A stretch of 57,088 bases of DNA. Origin: Lachnospiraceae bacterium (GTDB lineage: Bacteria; Bacillota; Clostridia; Lachnospirales; Lachnospiraceae). The translations under genes and the position numbers were made by a program. Below the pieces are notes generated by a model. It worked only from the letters and a program-made list of their open reading frames with translations, made no database searches and had not been told where the DNA came from. The stretch lies in NCBI GenBank assembly GCA_009774145.1, contig VSND01000012.1, positions 19,785-76,872 on the forward strand, given 5' to 3'. Within the stretch, counting starts at the first letter, position 1. Each line of letters opens with the position of its first letter. This document shows positions 42,599 to 50,284 of the stretch, one piece after another.

Positions 42599-44023
42599 CT
42601 ACCCCTGCATCTCAAGAGCCGGAACGCCGCGCATGGTAATCCGCGGTCCGCCCCTGTGCTCAATGTAATCCTCTGTAATCATAACCTGCCCGATATTGTC
42701 ATCCTTTGGAATCTCATACATGATATCCAGCATAAATTCTTCTATGATTGCCCTAAGCGCACGCGCCCCGGTATCCTTTTTCATGGCCTTTCTGGCAATG
42801 GCGCGCAGAGCGCCTTCTGTAAATTCCAGTTTTACTTCATCCAGCGCCAGAAGCTTCTGATACTGTTTCAGAATCGCATTTTTCGGCTCCTTCAGAATCG
42901 TGACCATCATGTCTTCATCCAGCGCATCCAGTGTAAAGATAACCGGAAGTCTTCCGATAAATTCCGGAATCATGCCGAACTTGCGGATATCTTCCACGGT
43001 CACTTTGCGCAGCAGATTCTTTTCATTGTCGTATTTATCCTTCAGGTCCGCACGGAACCCAATGGAAGACTGCCGGTTCAGCCGCTCCTTGATCACATTT
43101 TCCAGCTCCGGGAACGCTCCTCCGCAGATGAACAGAATGTTCTTTGTATTGACCGTCTCCAGAGGCACCATGGCATTTTTGCTGTTGGCTCCCACCGGGA
43201 CCTCCACTTCCGCGCCTTCCAGCAGCTTCAGCATCCCCTGCTGTACGGACTCTCCGCTTACATCTCTCTGATGTGTGTTCTTCTTCTTTGCAATCTTGTC
43301 GATCTCATCAATGAATACGATTCCTCTTTCTGCTTTTTCCACATCGTTATCCGCAGCCGCCAGAAGCTTGGACAACACACTTTCGATGTCATCCCCGATG
43401 TATCCGGCTTCGGTCAGAGAGGTGGCGTCCGCAATCGCCAGAGGGACATCCAGAAGCCGGGCCAGCGTCTTTACCAGATAGGTCTTGCCGCTTCCTGTCG
43501 GCCCGATCATCAGCATGTTGGATTTCTCAATCTCAATCCCGTCTGCAGCTGCTCCCGCCGCCACGCGTTTATAATGATTATACACCGCCACGGAAATGAC
43601 TTTCTTCGCCTTTTCCTGCCCGATCACGTATTCATCCAGACTTTCCTTGATCTTGTGGGGCGCAGGTATGGAGCGGATGTCAAATACCTTCTCTGCCTTT
43701 TCCTGCCTGTCTGGAGCCTTCTTCTTCACCTTCTGGCGTTTTGGTATCATATTTTGCAGATCGGACAGATTGATCATGCTGATATTGGGCATTTTGGAAA
43801 AATCCAGCCTGCTGTAATCCACATTGCCGCCATTCATCATGTCCATGGTCCTCTGCATACATTCCGGGCAGATGCTGATATCCTTTGTCAGATGAATCAT
43901 CTTTCCGGTCTTGCTCTCCGGCCTGTGGCATACAAAACACACATCCTCATAACCGTTGTCTTCCGTTTTTTTCTCTTCCGGTTCTGTCTTTTCAGTCTCA
44001 AAATCTTTGTTTTCGTTGTCCAT
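42599..44023 (-). CDS. clpX: ATP-dependent Clp protease ATP-binding subunit ClpX
   Basis: 474 residues. N-terminal zinc finger with CFVC and CPEC pairs (about residues 29-57), then the AAA+ domain: Walker A GPTGSGKT (about 173), pore loop GYIGDD, Walker B IVFIDEIDKIA. The ClpP-docking IGF tripeptide lies in SSIGFRAD. Longer than the usual 410-430 residues because of a Lys/Glu-rich linker (MIPKRQKVKKKAPDRQEKA). No clpP is adjacent, and pore loop and docking loop differ slightly from the standard form, so this may be a second, lineage-specific ClpX. Confidence 0.93.
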   Translation of the reverse strand: MDNENKDFETEKTEPEEKKTEDNGYEDVCFVCHRPESKTGKMIHLTKDISICPECMQRTMDMMNGGNVDYSRLDFSKMPNISMINLSDLQNMIPKRQKVKKKAPDRQEKAEKVFDIRSIPAPHKIKESLDEYVIGQEKAKKVISVAVYNHYKRVAAGAAADGIEIEKSNMLMIGPTGSGKTYLVKTLARLLDVPLAIADATSLTEAGYIGDDIESVLSKLLAAADNDVEKAERGIVFIDEIDKIAKKKNTHQRDVSGESVQQGMLKLLEGAEVEVPVGANSKNAMVPLETVNTKNILFICGGAFPELENVIKERLNRQSSIGFRADLKDKYDNEKNLLRKVTVEDIRKFGMIPEFIGRLPVIFTLDALDEDMMVTILKEPKNAILKQYQKLLALDEVKLEFTEGALRAIARKAMKKDTGARALRAIIEEFMLDIMYEIPKDDNIGQVMITEDYIEHRGGPRITMRGVPALEMQG

Positions 44024-44055
44024 CTTTTTTGAATCCCCTTTTCTCTTTCGTACTG

Positions 44056-44085
44056 ATTATAGCATACAGAGTGCCTGTCATTCAA
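44056..44085 (-). promoter_or_regulatory. Promoter of the clpX operon
   Basis: TTGAAT (44085-44080) and TATAAT (44061-44056) on the minus strand are 18 bp apart, with the extended -10 TG. It lies about 35 bp upstream of clpX. Confidence 0.8.
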
Positions 44086-44373
44086 TATCTGAACAAATAC
44101 AGATATCTGCCCCGGGTATTCTGTTGCTGTTCAAACACCTTGGGGAGCGTCCTGATCGCCGGTCTGAAAGGAACCTGTGCCCATGGCAGGCATCCGGGAC
44201 AGGAGTAAACCGCAGCTGTCCTTTCCAGGGAAATCAGTCTCCGCCGGGCTGGCGCCGGCGCGGATGTGAAAAGTAACTGCTGAATATATAATACTCCTCC
44301 GCTCCCGGCAAGTAAAGTTTTTATAAACATCCGCCGCCGGGAATCCATGTAAAAACGCCCACAAAATACCATA

Positions 44374-44413
44374 GCTGCCGCAAAGTGCAGAACTGTCTGC
44401 ATGTTGCGGCAGC
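44374..44413 (-). terminator. Hairpin downstream of the HtrA gene
   Basis: GCTGCCGCAA (44374-44383) pairs with TTGCGGCAGC (44404-44413), with an inner TGCAGA/TCTGCA helix. Probable end of the HtrA transcript, though no long T run follows. The 290 bp between this and the clpX promoter show no convincing gene. Confidence 0.55.
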
Positions 44414-44427
44414 CTGAAAGCTGCTCT

Positions 44428-45771
44428 TTATCTTTCTGTTCCTGCTCCAACCTGTTCTCCGCTACTCAGAGTGATCTCCAGCACTTTTTCTGCATATTCC
44501 GAGTTCTCCATTCTCTGAATCGTGATGGAGATCGTCTCACCGGACGAATAATAGCTCAATGTTTCGCGAAGCTGGCTGTAGCCGGTAATGCGGGAGCCAT
44601 CCAGTTTGGTAATGATGTCGCCTTTCTGCAGGCCTGCCTTCTCGGCTGCGCCGCCTTCTGTGATCGTATTGATATAGACGCCTTCCGGCATCCCGTAGTT
44701 TTTCGATGCATCCGTTGTCACATCCACGCCGGTGATCCCCAGATATCCTCTGTCCGACTCCTCCACCAGATCCCTGGTCACCTTGTTCATCAGGTCTCCG
44801 ATGATGGTCTCTACATCGCTGATGGGAATGGCGTATCCCATGCCCTCTACCTCTTCGGATATAAATTTCACAGAGTTGATGCCGATCAGCTCTCCCTTAC
44901 TGTTCAGAAGCGCGCCGCCGCTGTTGCCGGGATTGATCGCCGCATCTGTCTGAATCAGACGGTTGTTGATCATCATCCCGTCCGATTCCACACTGACTTC
45001 GCGGTTCAGGGCGCTGACAATGCCGGACGTTACCGACAGCCCGTACCCATATGCGTTTCCGATCGCCACTACCGGTTCACCAACCGCCAGCATACCGGAA
45101 TCACCGATCGTAGCGATTTTAATAATATCCAGGGTCTCCTGCGGGATATCCGACACCTTCACAGCGATTACCGCCAGATCTTTCCCCGGGTCTGTCCCCT
45201 TTACCCTGGCAGAGATCACATTGTCTTCATCCGCATCTTCTCCGTCCGAATTAAAATAAACGCTGATCTCATTGGCTTTTGACACCACATGGTTGTTGGT
45301 CACGATCAGGATCTCCGTATCGTTTCTTCCAATGATGATACCGGAACCGCTGGACTGGCTTTCCTGTTCATAGGTTCCGAAAAAAGTGCGGAACTCCGTT
45401 GTCCCCACATTGGTGATCGATACCACGGACGGCATACAGTTCGTAACAATATCGGAAACATCATAGACATCCGAACTGCTGCCCGCCACGGTCGTCGTAG
45501 GTGTGGCCGCATTGTTATTCCCGTCCCCTTCCGTGGTCACGGCATCTCCAAACATCTGCCTTCCTATATAATTGGTTCCCATGAATGCCGCACTGGACAC
45601 GCTTCCGAAGACCAGGGCAAGCACCAGGCATTTTGCCAGCGTCTTTCCAAAGCCTCCTTTTTTCTTTTTTTTCGGCTGATTCAGATGCTCCGAAGAATCA
45701 TAATGGATGTAACCGCCGTCTGTATCATAATAACTGCCTGTTTTTGCATGTTCATTGAAATCGCCATACAT
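44428..45771 (-). CDS. htrA: HtrA-type S1C serine protease with PDZ domain
   Basis: 447 residues. A cytoplasmic Lys-rich part, one membrane helix (about 46-68), then the trypsin-like domain with His in IVTNNHVV, Asp in DLAVIAV and Ser in GNSGGAL, and one C-terminal PDZ domain (about 345-435, GAAEKAGLQKGDIITKLDG). Membrane-bound quality-control protease acting outside the membrane. Expression may respond to envelope stress, as in CssRS control of Bacillus htrA, consistent with direct repeats upstream. Confidence 0.95.
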   Translation of the reverse strand: MYGDFNEHAKTGSYYDTDGGYIHYDSSEHLNQPKKKKKGGFGKTLAKCLVLALVFGSVSSAAFMGTNYIGRQMFGDAVTTEGDGNNNAATPTTTVAGSSSDVYDVSDIVTNCMPSVVSITNVGTTEFRTFFGTYEQESQSSGSGIIIGRNDTEILIVTNNHVVSKANEISVYFNSDGEDADEDNVISARVKGTDPGKDLAVIAVKVSDIPQETLDIIKIATIGDSGMLAVGEPVVAIGNAYGYGLSVTSGIVSALNREVSVESDGMMINNRLIQTDAAINPGNSGGALLNSKGELIGINSVKFISEEVEGMGYAIPISDVETIIGDLMNKVTRDLVEESDRGYLGITGVDVTTDASKNYGMPEGVYINTITEGGAAEKAGLQKGDIITKLDGSRITGYSQLRETLSYYSSGETISITIQRMENSEYAEKVLEITLSSGEQVGAGTER

Positions 45772-45825
45772 AGTCTGTCTCTCCTTTCAATCTGCTTCCT
45801 TAATGGATAAACTTACTATAACAGG

Positions 45826-45847
45826 GAATTGTGATAGAATTGTGATT
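45826..45847 (-). promoter_or_regulatory. Two contiguous 11-bp direct repeats upstream of htrA
   Basis: GAATTGTGATA and GAATTGTGATT (plus-strand sense) are adjacent, 55-76 bp upstream of htrA and just behind a TATAGT -10 on the minus strand. An 11-bp repeat next to a promoter is the pattern of an OmpR-family response regulator site. Confidence 0.6.
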
Positions 45848-45852
45848 AAATC

Positions 45853-45881
45853 TTTAAAAAAATTTGAAAATGGTGTATACT
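45853..45881 (+). promoter_or_regulatory. Promoter of the DUF3048 lipoprotein gene
   Basis: TTTAAA (45853-45858) and TATACT (45876-45881) are 17 bp apart, 80 bp upstream of the gene. The divergent direct repeats at 45826-45847 lie just behind the -35, so both genes could be controlled together. Confidence 0.6.
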
Positions 45882-45962
45882 GTTAGAGTCTTATGACAGA
45901 CCGCACGCTTTCTGTGCGGAATCAGTATATCTTTTATAATTTGAAGAAAGGATCTGTATTAC

Positions 45963-47075
45963 ATGAAGAAAAAAACTTTACTGCTCTTTTTATCTGCCGT
46001 TCTTGCCTGTAGCATGCTGTCCGGCTGCGGTGGCAAGGAGGAAGAGGCAGCGCCTGTTGTCACAGACATATCAGAATCAAATGAGGAGCCGGAAGAGGAC
46101 ATCGAAGAAGAGCCGGAGGAAGAACCGGAAGAGACCCGCGAAGGCATGTACCGCAGTGAACTGACAAATGAATGGATCGATGAAGCGCTTAAGAACCAGC
46201 GTCCGGTTGCCATTATGGTTGATAATGAAAAAACAGCTCTCCTCCATTACGGACTTACTCAGGCTGATATCGTATACGAAATGATGAACAGTACCGCCAA
46301 CGGAGAGATCACCCGATTTATGGCGCTTGTCAAAGACTGGGATAAAATCACCCGGTTCGGCAGCATCCGAAGCGTGCGTCCGACCAACTTTATGATCGCT
46401 CCGGAATATAACGCTGTGGTTGTCCATGACGGCGGCCCCTTCTATATCGACCCTTATCTGAAAAACCCATGGGTAGACCATTTAAGCGGCGGCTTTGCAC
46501 GGATCAATAATGGCAAATCCAGAGAGTTTACCGAGTATGTATCCACCGGTGAAATTGCAAAAAGAATGAGCTCTGCCGGAATTTCCACAGAATACAATGA
46601 CTATTATCCGGGACCGCACTGGCAGTTTGCAGGCGAATCCAAACCGGTTGACCTGTCAGCTGCTTCTGATTCCATAGACTGCACGCTGGTCGACCTGCCT
46701 TTTGGACACAACGGCTCTCAGCTCGACTATGATCCGGAAAGCAACACGTATCTGTACTCCGAGTACGGCATGAAGCATACGGATCCGGAAAACGGCGACA
46801 AGCAGCTTGCTTTCACCAATGTCCTGATTCAGAATGCAACGCACACCCAGTATGACCAGAACGGATACATGCAGTTCAATATCCTGGAGCAGACCGGACG
46901 CAGCGGTTATTACATCACCGGCGGAAAGGCAATTCCTGTCACCTGGTCCAAGGGCCATGACATGGACCCCACCCGGTTCTATGATATGGAAGGCAATCTG
47001 ATCACGCTGAATACCGGAAAGACCTACATTGCCCTCGTATCCGATACCCGTTGGGACGAACTTGTACTGGAATAA
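45963..47075 (+). CDS. DUF3048 (YerB-like) lipoprotein
   Basis: 370 residues. Signal peptide with lipobox LSGC (Cys at about 21), an acidic Glu/Pro-rich linker (about 36-60), then the DUF3048 domain with RPVAIMVDNEKTALLHYGL, FGSIRSVRPTNF and, at the C-terminal half, QFNILEQTGRSGYYITGGK. Function of YerB-like proteins is not known; a cell-wall role has been suspected. AAGGATCTG lies before the ATG. Monocistronic, divergent from htrA. Confidence 0.92.
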   Translation: MKKKTLLLFLSAVLACSMLSGCGGKEEEAAPVVTDISESNEEPEEDIEEEPEEEPEETREGMYRSELTNEWIDEALKNQRPVAIMVDNEKTALLHYGLTQADIVYEMMNSTANGEITRFMALVKDWDKITRFGSIRSVRPTNFMIAPEYNAVVVHDGGPFYIDPYLKNPWVDHLSGGFARINNGKSREFTEYVSTGEIAKRMSSAGISTEYNDYYPGPHWQFAGESKPVDLSAASDSIDCTLVDLPFGHNGSQLDYDPESNTYLYSEYGMKHTDPENGDKQLAFTNVLIQNATHTQYDQNGYMQFNILEQTGRSGYYITGGKAIPVTWSKGHDMDPTRFYDMEGNLITLNTGKTYIALVSDTRWDELVLE

Positions 47076-47105
47076 GCATTCCCGTACATACCCCGGAATA
47101 TACGC

Positions 47106-47144
47106 AGACGGAGCCCGGCCGCGACAGCGGACCGGGCTCCGTCT
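47106..47144. terminator. Bidirectional terminator between DUF3048 and citrate synthase genes
   Basis: AGACGGAGCCCGG (47106-47118) and CCGGGCTCCGTCT (47132-47144) form a 13-bp perfect stem with an additional CGC/GCG pairing inside; TTATAAT follows on the plus strand. Confidence 0.8.
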
Positions 47145-47156
47145 TATAATATTATA

Positions 47157-48500
47157 TTACAGCTCCAGTTTTTTCTCCTTCATCACGCTCTTATAGGACG
47201 GACGGATGATCTTGTTCATACCGATGATCTCTTCGATCCGGTGCGCACTCCATCCCACAATTCTCGCTATGGCAAAGATCGGCGTGTACAGTTCCACCGG
47301 AATCCCCAGCATCTCATATACAAAACCGCTGTAAAAATCCACATTGGGACTGACGCCCTTGTAAATCTTTCGCTTCTCTGCGATCAGTTCCGGAGCAATC
47401 AGTTCGATATTGTTGTATAACGTCATGTCATTCCCGCGGTGCTTCTCTACAGAAAGGCGCTCTACAAACCCTTTAAACACGCGCTCACGAGGATCGGAAA
47501 GCGAATAAACCGCGTGACCCATTCCATAGATCAGTCCCTTTCCGTCAAACGCTTTTCCATCCAGGATCCGGCTCAGATAAGATCGGATCTCTTCCTTATC
47601 TGTATAATCCCGCACATGCTCCCGGATGTCGTTCATCATCTCCATGACCTTGATATTCGCTCCGCCGTGCTTCGGTCCTTTCAGGGAAGACATGGCAGCC
47701 GCAATGGCAGAATACGTATCAGAACCGGAAGATGTAACCACTCTCGTTGTAAATGTGGAATTGTTTCCTCCACCATGTTCCATATGAAGCAGCAGTGCCA
47801 CATCCAGCACCTTTGCTTCCAGAAATGTATATTTTTTATCCGGTCTTAACATCATCAGAAGATTTTCCGCCGTGGACAGTTCCGGGTTGGGTCTGTGAAT
47901 GTACATGCTCTCATCCCGCTCATAGTGGTTATATGCATGGTATCCGTACACCGCCAGCATCGGAAATACGCTGACCAGTTTCAGACACTGCCGGATCACA
48001 TTACCCACATCGTTGGAATCCATCTGGTCGTCATAGGACGCAAGTGTCAGGATACTGCGCGTCATGGAATTCATAATATCCTTATTGGATGCTTTCATAA
48101 TCACATCTCTGGTAAAGTTCGTCGGAAGCTCTCTTCCGCTTGCCACCAGATCGGAAAATTCTGCCTCCTCCGCTTCCGAAGGCATCTCTCCAAACAAAAG
48201 CAGATATGTCATTTTTTCAAATCCAAAAGAATCATCCGGTATGCTGCGCACCAGATCCATGACATTATAGCCTCTGTACCACAGCTCTCCCTCGCAGGGA
48301 ACCTTTTTTCCGTCCTTCACCTTAAATGATTCAATTTTGGATATGTTCGTAAGCCCGGTCAATACTCCGTTTCCATTGATATCCCGCAGTCCGCGGTTGA
48401 CACCAAACTCTTTAAACAACTCATCAGAAATCGTGTCATTCTCTATGCACAGTCTCTGATATTTCTCCGTAAATTCACTCCATTTTTCGTAATAACCCAT
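47157..48500 (-). CDS. gltA: Citrate synthase
   Basis: 447 residues. Active-site His in LHMEHGGGNNSTFTTRVV (about 245) and GMGHAVYSLSDPR (about 320-332), and Asp in SPNVDFYSGFVYEMLG (about 385). It condenses acetyl-CoA with oxaloacetate, first step of an oxidative branch towards 2-oxoglutarate and glutamate. Neither aconitase nor isocitrate dehydrogenase is next to it. Start ATG has GGGGGAAATGA upstream. Confidence 0.95.
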   Translation of the reverse strand: MGYYEKWSEFTEKYQRLCIENDTISDELFKEFGVNRGLRDINGNGVLTGLTNISKIESFKVKDGKKVPCEGELWYRGYNVMDLVRSIPDDSFGFEKMTYLLLFGEMPSEAEEAEFSDLVASGRELPTNFTRDVIMKASNKDIMNSMTRSILTLASYDDQMDSNDVGNVIRQCLKLVSVFPMLAVYGYHAYNHYERDESMYIHRPNPELSTAENLLMMLRPDKKYTFLEAKVLDVALLLHMEHGGGNNSTFTTRVVTSSGSDTYSAIAAAMSSLKGPKHGGANIKVMEMMNDIREHVRDYTDKEEIRSYLSRILDGKAFDGKGLIYGMGHAVYSLSDPRERVFKGFVERLSVEKHRGNDMTLYNNIELIAPELIAEKRKIYKGVSPNVDFYSGFVYEMLGIPVELYTPIFAIARIVGWSAHRIEEIIGMNKIIRPSYKSVMKEKKLEL

Positions 48501-48543
48501 TCATTTCCCCCTTACTCTTGTATTATGTTTACCTGTGTATTCA

Positions 48544-48557
48544 TTATGTTAACATAA
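48544..48557. promoter_or_regulatory. Palindrome upstream of citrate synthase
   Basis: TTATGTTAACATAA is a perfect 14-bp palindrome 44-57 bp upstream of the gene; the half sequence AACATAAT recurs closer to the start (near 48526-48533). Possible operator over the promoter; regulator unknown. Confidence 0.45.
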
Positions 48558-48612
48558 CTTTTGGATAAATTCCATATATTTATTTTTTTTTAAGAAAATG
48601 TGCCGTTCGCCG

Positions 48613-50151
48613 TTACGGTTCAGACGCCGCCGGCGTCTCTGCCGGCGGTTCGGCCGAGGCCTCCGCAGGCGTGTCAGCCGGGACTTCTGCAGGCGTCTCC
48701 TGCCCTGCCTCCTCGGCAGGCGGAGCCCCTTTCTCCATCACTACCGGCTCTGTCCCCGGAAGGTGATAGCAGATCACGGGCGTTCCTTTTTCAATGTTTT
48801 CATAGATCTCTTTTGCCACCGAAGGCGGCAGGTTAATGCATCCGTGAGAACCATTCGTCTTATAGATATTTCCGCCGAAGGAACCTCTCCAGCCGGCGTC
48901 ATGCATACCGATATTACGGTTAAACGGCATCCACCAGGATACCGGTGTCTGATAGTTTTCCCCTGTCAGCGTCGCATTCCTCTGCTTGTAGGTAATTCCA
49001 TAGACTCCGTCCGGCGTATCATAACCTCTGGAAGAATTGCCGGAGACGAAGTCCGACTCCAGCACTTTGGTTCCGTCTTTATACAGAAAAAGATGCTGGG
49101 CCGTCAGATTGATCTCCACATAAGTATTCCCGTAATCCGGCATCCCGTACTGGTCCGCGGTCTGGTAATATACGGGGGTCCGCTCACCGCTCTCTCCCTG
49201 CCGGATCATCTCCGTCAGTTCCTGAATCTCCTGTTCGGAATTCATCCACCAGCCATAGTCGCCGCTGCTGATGGTCACTTCTTTTCCATAGCTTGTCATA
49301 AAGGTTCTTGGCCGGAAGATCGTATCATACTTTTTACGAAGAGACGCCACAAAAGCCTCCACCTGCATTTTGTCCAGCGTCACATCGGTCCCGTCAACCT
49401 GCAGCCACCCGCTGATCGTCGCTCCGTCCAGTACCTCCTCCTGGTCTCCAAATATATAGGTGATCTTCGTATCTGCATATTGCTGAAGCTGAGCCAGCAC
49501 CTGGTTCAGTTCTTCATCTTCTGCAGTCACAGACGGCGTCTGATAGCATCCGGCAGCGTCCAGATCCGCCTGCTCTGCAAGCGCATATACCGCCGACCGG
49601 ATGGTCTTCCGCGTTTTCTCCGGATCCAGCGTATTTCCCTGCGTCTCCGGGACAAGTACAAAACCGTCTTCCGGTGAATATTCCGATATGTATGCATCTG
49701 TCGGCACTGCTGCAAAATCAGGTTCAAAACCCTTCAGATTTTTGACGCTGCTCTCCAGCTTTTTCTCATCACAGGAAATGAGACCCTCCGTCTCGTACTC
49801 TGCGCTCTGCGGCAGAAACCAGCCCCATGCATTCTGCGCCTTTAGAAGTTCTGCCAGCGGCTCCTCTGATGCATAAGTAAGACCGATGTCCTTCCCCTGA
49901 ATCTCTTCCTCCAGCGTCTGGCCGTCCGCCTGCCGTTCCACCACCCGCAGATAATAATCCTGTACCTGCTCCTTCATCTCCTCTATCGTCATGCCTGATA
50001 CATCGATTCGGTCAACTGCCGTACCCGGCAGAAAATGGCTCTGGTAATAAAAGAGTCCGCTGCCGTAAGCGGCAGATGCCGCAAGCAGAAGTCCACATAA
50101 AACTGCCGGCAAAACAGGAAAACGTTTCTTCCCATTCTTCTGTTCTTTCAT
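48613..50151 (-). CDS. L,D-transpeptidase with peptidoglycan-binding domain
   Basis: 512 residues. N-terminal signal anchor (about 10-30), two PG_binding_4-type domains (about 35-330), and a YkuD catalytic domain (about 345-470) with active Cys in GSHGCINLPP. It forms 3-3 cross-links in peptidoglycan or anchors proteins to it, outside the membrane. The C-terminal tail is Pro/Ala/Glu-rich with ETPAEVPADTPAEASAEPPA repeats, probably a cell-wall spacer. Confidence 0.94.
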   Translation of the reverse strand: MKEQKNGKKRFPVLPAVLCGLLLAASAAYGSGLFYYQSHFLPGTAVDRIDVSGMTIEEMKEQVQDYYLRVVERQADGQTLEEEIQGKDIGLTYASEEPLAELLKAQNAWGWFLPQSAEYETEGLISCDEKKLESSVKNLKGFEPDFAAVPTDAYISEYSPEDGFVLVPETQGNTLDPEKTRKTIRSAVYALAEQADLDAAGCYQTPSVTAEDEELNQVLAQLQQYADTKITYIFGDQEEVLDGATISGWLQVDGTDVTLDKMQVEAFVASLRKKYDTIFRPRTFMTSYGKEVTISSGDYGWWMNSEQEIQELTEMIRQGESGERTPVYYQTADQYGMPDYGNTYVEINLTAQHLFLYKDGTKVLESDFVSGNSSRGYDTPDGVYGITYKQRNATLTGENYQTPVSWWMPFNRNIGMHDAGWRGSFGGNIYKTNGSHGCINLPPSVAKEIYENIEKGTPVICYHLPGTEPVVMEKGAPPAEEAGQETPAEVPADTPAEASAEPPAETPAASEP

Positions 50152-50211
50152 CTGTCTACCCGTTCCTTTCCGATCTCGTTCTCAACTCTCAGTATACCGG
50201 TTTTCAGCCCG

Positions 50212-50247
50212 AAAAACAACCGAAGGATTGTCGGACACCTTCGGTTG
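50212..50247 (-). terminator. Intrinsic terminator of the cytoplasmic hybrid kinase gene
   Basis: CAACCGAAGG (50217-50226) and CCTTCGGTTG (50238-50247) form a 10-bp perfect stem with an 11-nt loop, followed on the minus strand by five Ts (50216-50212). Confidence 0.88.
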
Positions 50248-50284
50248 AAAACAGGAAGGACATGTCATGCCCTTCTGCCCGGTT

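Noticed and set aside
42338..44032. A 564-codon plus-strand open frame
   Set aside because: Antisense to clpX and lspA; no recognisable protein features.
44082..44450. A 122-codon minus-strand frame after htrA
   Set aside because: It overlaps the htrA 3' end and the clpX promoter, lacks a good start and has no family resemblance.
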